Assembly (NCBI RefSeq): GCF_030317105.1
Contig: NZ_JASZYG010000004.1
Span: 1-64,000, forward strand
Source of the DNA: Variovorax brevis
GTDB lineage: Bacteria > Pseudomonadota > Gammaproteobacteria > Burkholderiales > Burkholderiaceae_C
DNA length: 64,000 nucleotides
Direction: 5' to 3'
The notes under the pieces were generated by a model. That model worked only from the letters and a program-made list of their open reading frames with translations, was not told where the DNA came from and did no database searches. Made by a program: the position numbers and the translations under genes. The number at the start of each line of letters is the position of its first letter. Position 1 is the first letter of the stretch. This document shows, in pieces, positions 49,785-58,170 of the stretch.

Positions 49785-51686
49785 TCAATCCCACTCGATC
49801 TCGTGCTGCATTTCGAGCGGATTCAGCCGCTCGTGCACCTGCGCGGCCAGCGCCTCCTGCGAATCCCCGGGAACGCCGCCCACACGAATCTTGATGAGAT
49901 GGCCGTGCACAGGATGCGCAACGACCTCGACCCTGGAGACCGTGTCCTTCAAAACGTCCGCAAGCATGATGCTCACCGCACGCTGCGCCGCGCTCAGGCG
50001 CAGCGCGGGCTTGAACACCTTGCCGACAGCCGTGAGCGGAATCGCATCGACGAAGATGACCGCCACCGGCACGGCCGCCCGCTCGGGCGTACGTTCACGC
50101 ACGAAGTCCAGCAACGCGCCGTCATCCGCTTTCGCGCCGGGCTTCAATTGCACGAAGGCCACGGGCAACTCGCCCGCATAGGCATCGGGCTGCCCCACCA
50201 CGGCCGCGAGTGCCACGTCCGGATGCTGGAAGAAGACTTCCTCGATGGCCAGCGGATCGATGTTGTGGCCGCCACGAATGATCAGGTCCTTGGCGCGGCC
50301 GGTGAGCCACAGGTACCCGTCTTCATCCAGCCGTCCCAGGTCGCCTGAATTCACCCAACCCGGCTCCACGAAAGCGCCCTTCTGGTGCGAAGGATCGAGG
50401 TAGCCTGAAAAAACGCCCGGCCCCGCCATCGCCACCACGCCGATCTCGTTGGTCGCGCAGTCGCCCGCGTAGCGTCCGTCGGCGTCGATCTTGACGATGC
50501 GCACGCGGCTGTACGGCAATGCGTGGCCGACGGAGCCCAGGCGCAATGGCCGGTCCATGTAACTCATGGTGTGGATGCTCGACGTCTCGGTCATGCCGTA
50601 GACCTCCAGCACGGGCTTCTTCAGCATCTCCATGTAGGCCTTGCCGACCGCCACGGGAATGGCCGATCCGCCGCCCGACGCGCACACGATGCTGGACAGG
50701 TCGGCGCCGCCCACCGGTACGTTGATCGACGCTGCGAGCACCGTGGGCACGCTGCCGAAAACCTCGGGCTTGTAGCGCTCCACCAGCCGCCACACGTTGC
50801 GGATGGCATTCGCGTCGCGCCAGCCGGCCGCCGACACCACCACCAGCGTGCCGCCGCCGGCCAGCGGCGCGAGTGCCTGCGTGAGCGCACCGCCGACGTG
50901 GAACAGTGGCAGGCCGAACAGCAGTGATCGGCCACGGCCCATCGACAGCATCAGGTTCACGCCCCACGCCTGGTAGACCTGGTTGCGGTGCGTGTGGCGC
51001 ACGAGCTTGGGCGTGCCGGTGGTGCCGCCGGTGTGGAAGTACGCGGCCGTTTCGTCGGACGCGATGCGTCGCCCGCTCACCAGCCGATCGGACGGATAGG
51101 CGTCGATCTTTTCATCGAAGCTGTAGACGCCGTTGGCCGGATCCGCCGCGCCATGAACGACCACGATGGCCTTCAGGTTCGGCAAGTCGCCCTTGATGCG
51201 CTGCACCTTGTCCCAGATATCGGTACCCGGCACCGGGCCGAGCGCCACCAGCACCCTGGTATTGGCAGCACGCAGGATCTCCGTGATTTGCGCGGGCGAC
51301 AGCAGCGGGTTCACCGGATTCGCGATGCCCGCCGCCTGCGCGCCGAACAGCGAGAAAAAACTCTGCGGCACCAGCGGCATCAACAGGCTCACCACGTCGT
51401 TCGGCCCGACGCCCAGGTCGTTGAACAGGTTGGCCGCCTGCGTCACGCGGGCGATGAAGCGGGCGTAGCTGACGGTGAGCGGGGGCGTGTCGGGGTCGCC
51501 GCTGGACAGGAACTGGAGCGCTGGCGCGTCGGGGTTCTGCGAGGCACCGATCTGGAGCGCCTCGTAGGTGCTTTGCGCGCCGATGCGTTCCTCATAGGGC
51601 GTCGTCTCGAATACCGAAACATCTTCAGCACTTTTGAGCACTGCCTTGGTGGCGCCGAGAACACGATCCAGGTGTTGAGCAGTCAT
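49785..51686 (-). CDS. Acyl-CoA synthetase (AMP-binding)
   Basis: 633 residues. The P-loop is AAYFHTGGTTGTPKLVRHTH, the hinge motif GRAKDLIIRGGHNIDPLAIE and the catalytic C-terminal lysine lies in LTAVGKVFKPALR. These enzymes activate a carboxylic acid as acyl-AMP and then form acyl-CoA. The long N-terminal part before the P-loop (about 225 residues) is typical of fatty acyl-CoA synthetases of this size. The fatty acid range is unknown, and the neighbours give no clue. Confidence 0.9.
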   Translation of the reverse strand: MTAQHLDRVLGATKAVLKSAEDVSVFETTPYEERIGAQSTYEALQIGASQNPDAPALQFLSSGDPDTPPLTVSYARFIARVTQAANLFNDLGVGPNDVVSLLMPLVPQSFFSLFGAQAAGIANPVNPLLSPAQITEILRAANTRVLVALGPVPGTDIWDKVQRIKGDLPNLKAIVVVHGAADPANGVYSFDEKIDAYPSDRLVSGRRIASDETAAYFHTGGTTGTPKLVRHTHRNQVYQAWGVNLMLSMGRGRSLLFGLPLFHVGGALTQALAPLAGGGTLVVVSAAGWRDANAIRNVWRLVERYKPEVFGSVPTVLAASINVPVGGADLSSIVCASGGGSAIPVAVGKAYMEMLKKPVLEVYGMTETSSIHTMSYMDRPLRLGSVGHALPYSRVRIVKIDADGRYAGDCATNEIGVVAMAGPGVFSGYLDPSHQKGAFVEPGWVNSGDLGRLDEDGYLWLTGRAKDLIIRGGHNIDPLAIEEVFFQHPDVALAAVVGQPDAYAGELPVAFVQLKPGAKADDGALLDFVRERTPERAAVPVAVIFVDAIPLTAVGKVFKPALRLSAAQRAVSIMLADVLKDTVSRVEVVAHPVHGHLIKIRVGGVPGDSQEALAAQVHERLNPLEMQHEIEWD

Positions 51687-51849
51687 GGGAACCCCCGACG
51701 AAGCTTGTGGATGGAGGCGCGCGAGCGCAAGCCCTCATTTTTGGTGTGCGGACGCGCGTTGAATGCCCCGATTTACCCGCGGCCCGCCAGTGAGCTTCGG
51801 CTAACATTCATGCCGTCGTGCCGTCACCTTTTTTTGACACTATCTTCTG

Positions 51850-53037
51850 ATGGGCACGCGCGCCGAAGAGGACAAGGATTTGGGTACCGAGAACGCTTTC
51901 GCCGAACTGGGTTTGGCACCCGACGCAACCGACAGCGAAGTCAAGGCCGCATGGCGTCGGCTCGTATCGCAATGGCATCCGGACCGCAACGACAGCTCTG
52001 ACGCCGTCGCGCGCATGCAGCGCATCAATCGCGCCTTTGAAGAAATCCGCCGCGCCGGGCCGCGCACGCCGGCGGCGACCCGCACTTCGTCGTCCACTTC
52101 TGCGACGCGAAACAGCTCGCAGCAGACGCGCAAGGCAGCCCCGGAAAGCCCGCGCGCATCATCCGCGCAGGCGCGCGACGGTGCATCCGCCACGCAAGAT
52201 CAGCAGCAGCAGCAACATCAAGAGTCCGCCGCGACGGGCACCCGGGAAGCACCCCGGCGCCCCCTGCACCGCAAGGTCAAGCTGACGCTGGAAGAAGCGG
52301 CCACCGGCTGCATCAAGAGCCTGCGCGGCAAGATCACCGACACCTGCACGACCTGCGAAGGCGCGGGCCACCAGGTGCTGGGTGGCAATTGCGCGCAGTG
52401 CGGCGGCTCCGGCGCCGTGGCCAAGCGCTCCTTCTTCGGCTGGCCCAGCGGCTTTGCGGAATGCTCGGCGTGTCTGGGCGGCGGCATCGCACGCCGGCCC
52501 TGCCCCACCTGCGACGGCAGCGGCAAGCTGCCATCGCGCTCTTACGAGGTCAAGGTGCGCTTTCCGGCGGGCGTGCGCAGCGGCGACCTGCTGCATGTCG
52601 AAGGCGGCGGCACACGGGCCAATCGTCCGCCCGCAGACCTCGAGATTCGCGTCGAAGTGGCCGCGCATGACTTCTTCACGCTTCATGACGACGGCACGAT
52701 CCACTGCGAGATTCCGGTCGACGGCTTCGCGTGGGTCGCCAACCGCGTGATCCAGGTGCCCACCGTGGGCGGCTACCAGTCGCTGCAGTTGCGGCGCGAC
52801 CAGGTGACATATCGCCTGAAGGGCCAGGGCTTTCCGGTGGCGCGCCGCGGCGTGCGTGCGGACCACCTGATCACCGTGCTGCCGATCTTTCCGGACCAAC
52901 TCAGCGCCGACCAGGAGATCCTGCTCGACCAGTTGCTGGCGACGACGTCGGGCAACGGTGCGCAGGCCGATGCGCGCATTCGCGCCTGGAACCGCGGGCT
53001 GCGGGCTTGGGAGCGCGGTCTGCCGGAGCAGCGATAG
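51850..53037 (+). CDS. DnaJ-like co-chaperone with atypical linker
   Basis: 395 residues. The J domain (residues 15-65) contains the HPD motif in QWHPDRND. The usual Gly/Phe linker is replaced by a Ser/Thr/Ala/Gln-rich stretch (about 70-135, including QQQQQ). Then four zinc repeats CxxCxGxG follow: CTTCEGAG, CAQCGGSG, CSACLGGG, CPTCDGSG. After them comes a DnaJ-type substrate-binding C-terminus. DnaK and GrpE are not nearby, so it is a secondary DnaJ. It diverges from the acyl-CoA synthetase gene. Confidence 0.87.
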   Translation: MGTRAEEDKDLGTENAFAELGLAPDATDSEVKAAWRRLVSQWHPDRNDSSDAVARMQRINRAFEEIRRAGPRTPAATRTSSSTSATRNSSQQTRKAAPESPRASSAQARDGASATQDQQQQQHQESAATGTREAPRRPLHRKVKLTLEEAATGCIKSLRGKITDTCTTCEGAGHQVLGGNCAQCGGSGAVAKRSFFGWPSGFAECSACLGGGIARRPCPTCDGSGKLPSRSYEVKVRFPAGVRSGDLLHVEGGGTRANRPPADLEIRVEVAAHDFFTLHDDGTIHCEIPVDGFAWVANRVIQVPTVGGYQSLQLRRDQVTYRLKGQGFPVARRGVRADHLITVLPIFPDQLSADQEILLDQLLATTSGNGAQADARIRAWNRGLRAWERGLPEQR

Positions 53038-53057
53038 CCAGACGAAGCGGTCGTTGG

Positions 53058-53465
53058 CTACTTGCCTTCGAGCACCAGTTGCGTCTGCGTGACCACAGCG
53101 CAGAGCTTGCCGGCAGCGTTGGTGATGGAGGTCTGCCACACCATCGTCGTGCGGCCACGGTGCAGCGCAAGGCTTTCGCCGCGCACGGTGTTGCCGACCT
53201 TGGCGCCAGCCATGAACTTGGTGCTGGAATCAGTGGTCGTCGTGCCCTTGCCCGGTGGCAGGTTGACCACCGTTCCAATCGCACCCAGCGTGTCGGCAAA
53301 GGCCATATAGGCGCCGCCGTGCATGATCCCGCCGGCCGTGCACAGGTCGGGCCGCACCAGCAGTTCCGCCAGCACGCGCTCGGGCGTGAGTTCGAGCAGG
53401 CGAATGCCCATCAGGCCGGGAAACTGCGAGGCCATCATTTCGTGGAATTGGGGGATGTCGGGCAT
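53058..53465 (-). CDS. PaaI-family hotdog thioesterase
   Basis: 135 residues, a single hotdog domain. TAGGIMHGGAYMAFADTLGA is the family core, with the HGG turn and the Asp expected for catalysis. Family members hydrolyse acyl-CoA or aromatic-CoA thioesters. It is one of a series of small single-domain genes on this strand; the upstream gene (DUF4188) is 20 bases away. Confidence 0.87.
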   Translation of the reverse strand: MPDIPQFHEMMASQFPGLMGIRLLELTPERVLAELLVRPDLCTAGGIMHGGAYMAFADTLGAIGTVVNLPPGKGTTTTDSSTKFMAGAKVGNTVRGESLALHRGRTTMVWQTSITNAAGKLCAVVTQTQLVLEGK

Positions 53466-53485
53466 GGGCTTCCTTCTTTGGGACT

Positions 53486-53998
53486 TCAGCTTCGTTCGTG
53501 CGTGAGTTCAGGGCCATCGGCCGGTTCGTCGTCCTTGCGCCCCAGGCGACCCGCCGCCGATTTCTTGCCGCTCGTCGCCGCCTGCGTCGTGCCTGCGACG
53601 CCCAGGCCGAAGGGCGGCATGTTGACGTAAATGTTCTCGTAGGTGCCTTGGGAGGCCGCATAGGTCTCGTGCCAGACGCCCACGGTGCCGTCCGTTCCCA
53701 CGTTGCGGTTGAAGGCCTGCCACGCCGGAAGGTGCGATGCATTCTTGCTCTTCGCGTAGGCCAGCAGTTGCTCCATCGTGCGCCAGTACTGCACCATGAT
53801 CGTCGTTCGCGAGAACCACATTTCCGCATGAAGCAAGCCCAGCTCCGGCTGCTGCTGAAGCTCCCGGACCATGCGCGGCATGGCGGTCGCCACCGGCAGC
53901 CACTTGTGGACCTTCAGCGGGTTGTTGACGCGCATGCCGATCAGGAAGACGACGAAAGGGCCGTCGAAGGTGGCGGTGAGGCGTTCGCGGTGGATCAT
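53486..53998 (-). CDS. DUF4188 protein
   Basis: 170 residues. The sequence FLIGMRVNNPLKVHKWLPVA, with HAEMWFSRTTIMVQYWRTME and GTYENIYVNMPPFGLG, matches DUF4188, a small family related to dimeric alpha+beta-barrel mono-oxygenases; function is unknown. The C-terminal 35 residues are charged and low in conservation. Confidence 0.78.
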   Translation of the reverse strand: MIHRERLTATFDGPFVVFLIGMRVNNPLKVHKWLPVATAMPRMVRELQQQPELGLLHAEMWFSRTTIMVQYWRTMEQLLAYAKSKNASHLPAWQAFNRNVGTDGTVGVWHETYAASQGTYENIYVNMPPFGLGVAGTTQAATSGKKSAAGRLGRKDDEPADGPELTHERS

Positions 53999-54028
53999 GG
54001 TGGGACCTTCGCCTTGTGCTGGATCTGC

Positions 54029-54424
54029 TCAGCCCGCGACGATGGGCGTGCACAGCTCGACGACGATGCCATCCGGACAGCGCACATAGGAAACGACCTG
54101 CCCCCAGGGCTTGGCTTGGGGCACGGATAGCTCCGTGGCACCGGCCGCCAGGGCAGCCGAATGTGCGGCCGGGACGTCGTCCGTCGTGAAGGCGAGTTCG
54201 AAGCCCAAAGGCTGCGCAGACTCATTGGCTGCAACATGCCCGCCGGGAAAGTTCGCCTCGGCCAATGCATGCGTGGCAAACCCGATGGCGGTGGCGCCCG
54301 TGTCCAGTTCTCCATAGGTGCCCGACTCGTGAAGAAAACGCCGCGACAGGCCGAACGCGGACTCGAAGAAGCTCAACGAGGCGGCGACGTCGGGGACGTA
54401 GACGATGGTGTAGCCGAATTTCAT
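54029..54424 (-). CDS. Glyoxalase/VOC-family protein
   Basis: 131 residues from the ATG at 54424 with GGAGG upstream. It opens KFGYTIVYVPDVAASLSFFE, then FGLSRRF; GFELAFTTDDVPAAHSAALA and DGIVVELCTPI complete the paired beta-alpha-beta-beta-beta units. Function cannot be assigned beyond the superfamily. Its ATG overlaps the stop of a 23-codon frame immediately upstream (54421-54492). Confidence 0.85.
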   Translation of the reverse strand: MKFGYTIVYVPDVAASLSFFESAFGLSRRFLHESGTYGELDTGATAIGFATHALAEANFPGGHVAANESAQPLGFELAFTTDDVPAAHSAALAAGATELSVPQAKPWGQVVSYVRCPDGIVVELCTPIVAG

Positions 54425-54492
54425 TTGCAGGCCTCCATGCGTTGACTCAGGTATGCGCCAAGTTGGCGCTGGACGATGCGCTCTGTCTTCAT
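54421..54492 (-). pseudogene. Probable N-terminal fragment of an NTF2/SnoaL-like gene
   Basis: A 23-residue frame with a good site (GGAGCAGGGG) before its ATG. It contains IVQRQLGAYLSQRMEA, which resembles the first helix of NTF2/SnoaL-like proteins (commonly IVQRQLDAYNARDxEAF). These proteins run to about 120-150 residues, so everything past the first helix is missing. Its TGA overlaps the ATG of the VOC-family gene, so it may survive as a leader that couples translation. The family match rests on one short segment. Confidence 0.5.
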
Positions 54493-54537
54493 GTTCCCCT
54501 GCTCCTGTCCTTGTGCGTTGCTGGGCCGCATGATGGC

Positions 54538-55053
54538 TCAAGCCGCAGCGCACTTGCGCACCGTCTCCCACGTGCGCGTCGTGACGCCGGTGCCGAAGGT
54601 CTTCTCGATCAGCCGCATGAACACCGGCCCCTTGTCGCCGGCCACGTAGGCGCTGAAGACTTCCTGCCCCGCCACGCACAGGATCTGCGCGTCGTCCAGC
54701 TCGATGGGAAGCTTCAGCTGCCCTTCGCCCGGCTCGCGCAGAAAGGTGACGACGCGCTTTGCGTTCGGAGCGAGTTCGAAGGCGCGATACGGATCTGCTT
54801 CCAGCACGCCGCGCAGGTGTTCGGCCGAACGCACGATCGTGTGGAAGCTGCGGCCCAGCGACGCCTGCATCGCCGCTTCGAGCTTGCGCTCCAGCGATTT
54901 TTCAGCGGCCTTGCGTGCGTCGAACACCACGTTGCCGCTGGACAGAACCGTCTTCACGTTCGTGAAGCCCGCGCCCTCGACGCACCGCTTGAGTTCGGGC
55001 ATCTTCGCGTTCATGGGACTGACTCCCCGCAGCAGCGCGACGTAGCGAGGCAT
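54538..55053 (-). CDS. DUF1697 protein
   Basis: 171 residues. The start PRYVALLRGVSPMNAKMPEL, followed by TNVKTVLSSGNVVFDA, is the characteristic DUF1697 opening (usually LLRGINVGGxNKxxM followed by SGNVVF). The family's structure is known but its function is not. No membrane or signal segment is seen. Confidence 0.88.
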   Translation of the reverse strand: MPRYVALLRGVSPMNAKMPELKRCVEGAGFTNVKTVLSSGNVVFDARKAAEKSLERKLEAAMQASLGRSFHTIVRSAEHLRGVLEADPYRAFELAPNAKRVVTFLREPGEGQLKLPIELDDAQILCVAGQEVFSAYVAGDKGPVFMRLIEKTFGTGVTTRTWETVRKCAAA

Positions 55054-55064
55054 GGTGGTTTGTC

Positions 55065-55343
55065 TTACTCAGGCTTTGCTTCAGCTTCGAACTCGAAGCC
55101 GCCCACGTACCTGGCGATGAAGTTGTAGATGGCGCAGCCCACGACCGTCATGACATAGCCGATGACCAAATAAGCGATCGGCAAGACGAGGATGAAGTAC
55201 AGCGGCGGCGCCGTGTCTTTCGGGCCGACCACGTTCGCGATCAGGGTGAGTGGCAGCGCGAGCAGGAAGGACACCACGGCCATCAATGACGCGAACACCT
55301 TCGCGTTCTGGTGCGGGGACAGTCGCTTGATCTGTTGCTTCAT
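55065..55343 (-). CDS. Small membrane protein
   Basis: 92 residues from the ATG at 55343. Two hydrophobic segments are FASLMAVVSFLLALPLTLIA and LYFILVLPIAYLVIGYVMTV; the C-terminal region (YNFIARYVGGFEFEAEAKPE) is typical of a short family of uncharacterised bacterial membrane proteins. No function can be assigned. Confidence 0.7.
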   Translation of the reverse strand: MKQQIKRLSPHQNAKVFASLMAVVSFLLALPLTLIANVVGPKDTAPPLYFILVLPIAYLVIGYVMTVVGCAIYNFIARYVGGFEFEAEAKPE

Positions 55344-55359
55344 GGGGGGTCCTTGCGCA

Positions 55360-55665
55360 TCAACGGAAGACGGGCCTGAAGAAACTGCGTTCATAACTGA
55401 CGATGCAACGCGTGTCCTCCGCATACTTGAAAGCCGCCTGGCACTCGGCGTCCTTCAGGGACAGCGCGCGATATTCCTCGTAGGCGGCAAGGCTTGGAAA
55501 AGTGAACATGGCCAGCGCGATGTTGTTCGCCCCTTCCGACGGCAGGAAATAGCCGTGGTGCTGCCCGCCGAACCGTTCGACAAGAGGAATCCACAGCTTC
55601 CCGTAGTGCTCGAATTCCTTGAGCTTGAAGGGATCGACGACGTAGCGCAAATAGCAGGTGACCAT
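55360..55665 (-). CDS. NIPSNAP-family protein
   Basis: 101 residues. The sequence VTCYLRYVVDPFKLKEFEHY, then NNIALAMFTFPSLAAYEEYR, fits the NIPSNAP family of small dimeric alpha+beta-barrel proteins. Function unknown in bacteria. It is the first gene of a minus-strand run of small genes. Confidence 0.85.
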   Translation of the reverse strand: MVTCYLRYVVDPFKLKEFEHYGKLWIPLVERFGGQHHGYFLPSEGANNIALAMFTFPSLAAYEEYRALSLKDAECQAAFKYAEDTRCIVSYERSFFRPVFR

Positions 55666-55825
55666 GGCGATTCCGAAGCCTTTGACCGAGTCTGATTCCC
55701 ACCGATCCTACTGTCTGGTTTCAGCGGATGCACACACGCCGGCCGCAAGTTTGCCCTGAAGTCTTGCATGACAATCCTGCGCAGTCTTGTACATCAAGCA
55801 GTTCTGGATCTTCAAGGAATGGAAC

Positions 55826-56257
55826 ATGAAAAAGGCGGAAGCAAGCAACCCGGAATCGTCTGCCCCGGAGCGCATCTCGGAAAAAATCGCCAACCTCGGC
55901 GACTGGCGCGCTGACACCTTGGGCAGGATGCGCAAGCTCATCCACGAGGCCGTTCCGGACGTCGTCGAGGAAGTGAAGTGGATGGGCACGCCGGTGTGGT
56001 CGCACAACGGCATCCTGTGCACCGGCGAGTCTTACAAGGACAAGGTGAAGCTCACCTTCGCCAAGGGTGCGTCGCTGAAGGATCCGGCCGGCCTGTTCAA
56101 CTCCAGCCTCGAGGGCAACGTACGCCGGGCGCTCGACATCCTGGAAGGCAAGGAGGTTGACGCGGCCGCCTTCAAGGCGCTCGTTCGCGAAGCGGTTGCG
56201 CTGAACGCGTTGAAGCCGCCGAAGAAGGCAGCGAAGAAGGCGACGGCAAAGTCCTGA
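55826..56257 (+). CDS. DUF1801 protein with lysine-rich tail
   Basis: 143 residues from the ATG at 55826 (AAGGAATGG before it). VEEVKWMGTPVWSHNGILCT and VKLTFAKGASLKD match the DUF1801 (YdhG-like) fold, which is related to iron-sulphur-cluster-handling proteins and YdeI. The C-terminus is an Ala/Lys-rich tail (KPPKKAAKKATAKS), similar to histone-H1-like tails and suggestive of nucleic acid contact, but this is only a resemblance. Confidence 0.8.
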   Translation: MKKAEASNPESSAPERISEKIANLGDWRADTLGRMRKLIHEAVPDVVEEVKWMGTPVWSHNGILCTGESYKDKVKLTFAKGASLKDPAGLFNSSLEGNVRRALDILEGKEVDAAAFKALVREAVALNALKPPKKAAKKATAKS

Positions 56258-56275
56258 GCGATGCGGGCCTCGCCT

Positions 56276-56755
56276 TCACGGGCGAAGCACGCTGCCGCAA
56301 AGCTCCAGCAGTTTGCCGTCCCGCAAGCGGGCACCCAGCGTGTGCTCTTCGTCCCAGTCGGTGGTGTACCCGATCTCGGTCGTCAGCACGCCGTCGAGCG
56401 GCGTAACGGCGACGAACACCAGGCTGGCGTGTTGCCAGACCTGGCTCGCCGTGCCGATGTTCGGCACAGCGCCCGCTGCGAGCTGAAGCTCGCCTTCCGT
56501 AAGCGGCTCTGCGCCGGCGCCATGGTGCTCGAACAGCGCCGATTCGATGGCAGGACGCCACGCAGCGAACGCATTGGGCAAGGCACGCGCCATGGCCACG
56601 GCCCGTGCATCGGGCTCCGTTCGCGGGCCTGAAAGTACCAAGGGGACATCGACAGCGCCATCGAGGGCAATAGCGCCGCGCCAGTGCCCGCGGGATCGTG
56701 TGAATTCCCCGAGGACGGGGTCGCGAAAGACTGGTGACTTGAAGAGACTGAACAA
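56276..56755 (-). CDS. Unrecognised protein downstream of the ADP-ribosyltransferase gene
   Basis: 159 residues from a TTG at 56755 (GGGG about 6 bases upstream); no ATG start fits better. It opens FSLFKSPVFRDPVLGEFTRS and ends with GYTTDWDEEHTLGARLRDGK. The WDEEH-type ending recalls small immunity-like families such as DUF6985, but this match is weak. Soluble, no signal. It lies 55 bases after the ADP-ribosyltransferase gene on the same strand, so it may be its immunity protein. That pairing is inference. Confidence 0.5.
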   Translation of the reverse strand: MFSLFKSPVFRDPVLGEFTRSRGHWRGAIALDGAVDVPLVLSGPRTEPDARAVAMARALPNAFAAWRPAIESALFEHHGAGAEPLTEGELQLAAGAVPNIGTASQVWQHASLVFVAVTPLDGVLTTEIGYTTDWDEEHTLGARLRDGKLLELCGSVLRP

Positions 56756-56810
56756 TGCAAACCCCCGGTTGGCGGCACTTGATGAAAGCACCGCCAACCG
56801 CCATGTCGAG

Positions 56811-57572
56811 CTACTGCTTTTCCTTGGCGACCGTTGCTTTCCTCGTTGGAATTTCGACAACAGCATACTTTCCCCGCGGCTGCGCCCTGACCGCACCTTC
56901 CTCCATCAACTCCACGGTGAAGTGCTTGTCGTTGATGTCCACCGGCGGTGCGGCAACGCTGAAAGTCGCGCCGGGCGGAAACAGGATCTCCTGCTCATTC
57001 AGGTCGTTGGTGCCCGTGATCACCCGCAGCGTCGCGCCATTTCTTCCTGCCGTATGAATCTTCATCCACACCCGGAACGACCCGCCGTCGAATCTGTCGA
57101 GCACATTGGTGCTCGCGCTGGTTGAAAGGAATTGCGGGGTCGTGTACGCCTGCCCCATGAACTTCGCCTTGAAGGCCTTGTGGTCGTCCGCGTTGTCGAA
57201 GCCCAGGGCGCGATGAACGGTCCTGCTGTACTTGGGCAAGCGCGCCAGCACCCGGACCACGGCATCGATCTGCAGATTGCGTGTTCCCGCGGTTCGAAGC
57301 CCTTCGTTCCAGGCCTTGTAGGCGCCGCCGGTGTATTGGTCGATCGCGTCGCATTCGAGTTCCGACAGGCCGAGCCGAACCCGCTCGGCCTGATGCGGGG
57401 CGAGACGTGAAATGATCTTCAAGCCGTCGAGAACAATTTTGGCGGTCGATGGATAAAGCCGGATGTCGTAGATCGCATTCATGGCCATGTCATCGTCATT
57501 CAGCACCGCCTTGATCTGGCCGTACTTGCCGCTGCGAAGCAGCACCCAATCCGCCGGAGCATATTTCGCCAT
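56811..57572 (-). CDS. Predicted ADP-ribosyltransferase (R-S-E class)
   Basis: 253 residues from the ATG at 57572 (GGAAGG about 9 bases upstream); an ATG at 57605 is an alternative. It has the full layout of the ADP-ribosyltransferase exoenzyme fold: AIDQYTGGAYKAWNEGLR (residues 76-93), NAD-binding Arg121 (TVHRAL), STS motif 150-152 (QFLSTSAST) and the ExE turn Glu193-Gln194-Glu195 (NEQEILFPPG). An EQE motif is typical of arginine-modifying toxins. The N-terminal 60 residues (WVLLRSGKYGQIKAVL) are unknown. No signal peptide or nearby secretion gene. Confidence 0.75.
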   Translation of the reverse strand: MAKYAPADWVLLRSGKYGQIKAVLNDDDMAMNAIYDIRLYPSTAKIVLDGLKIISRLAPHQAERVRLGLSELECDAIDQYTGGAYKAWNEGLRTAGTRNLQIDAVVRVLARLPKYSRTVHRALGFDNADDHKAFKAKFMGQAYTTPQFLSTSASTNVLDRFDGGSFRVWMKIHTAGRNGATLRVITGTNDLNEQEILFPPGATFSVAAPPVDINDKHFTVELMEEGAVRAQPRGKYAVVEIPTRKATVAKEKQ

Positions 57573-57672
57573 GTCGATAGTCCTTCCCGTTGGTTGATCC
57601 GTCATCGATGGCACTCGCGTGTTGCCACCAAGGGGAAGACGAATACGGGCGGCTATCTTCAAAAGTGTGCGA

Positions 57673-58140
57673 TCACCCCAGCATTTCCTTTTCGATCAGG
57701 CGCCAGTGCTTTTCGTCCACCGGCGTGATCGACAGGCGATTGCCCTTGCGCAGCACGAGCATGTCCGTCAACCCGGGCGTCGCGCGCATCTCGGGCAGCG
57801 CCAGCAGGCGCGTCTTGCGCACTGCCTGCACATCCAGCAGCAACCAGCGCGGCGCGTCGGCTTTCGAAGCGGCGTCGTAGTAAGGCGACTTGGGGTCGAA
57901 CTGCGTCGGGTCGGGCCGCGTGCCCGAGGCCACGCGCGCGATGCCGACGATGCCCGGCTCCGGGCAGCTCGAGTGATAGAACAGCACGCCATCGCCCACG
58001 CTCATGGCGTCGCGCATGAAGTTGCGCGCCTGGTAGCTGCGCACGCCGGTCCACGGCACCGTGGCGTTGGGCGCGGCCAGCGCATCGTCGATCGAGCACT
58101 CTTCGGGCTCGGATTTCATCAGCCAGTATTTCGTCGTCAT
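57673..58140 (-). CDS. EVE domain protein
   Basis: 155 residues. The start KYWLMKSEPEECSIDDALAA, with WTGVRSYQARNFMRDAMSVG and DGVLFYHSSC, is typical of EVE (PUA-like) proteins such as THYN1 homologues. EVE domains bind modified bases in nucleic acids and are found in housekeeping copies and in defence systems. This short stand-alone form is usually housekeeping. Confidence 0.9.
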   Translation of the reverse strand: MTTKYWLMKSEPEECSIDDALAAPNATVPWTGVRSYQARNFMRDAMSVGDGVLFYHSSCPEPGIVGIARVASGTRPDPTQFDPKSPYYDAASKADAPRWLLLDVQAVRKTRLLALPEMRATPGLTDMLVLRKGNRLSITPVDEKHWRLIEKEMLG

Positions 58141-58170
58141 GTCGGTGTCTGCGTCCTTGACGGTGCGATC

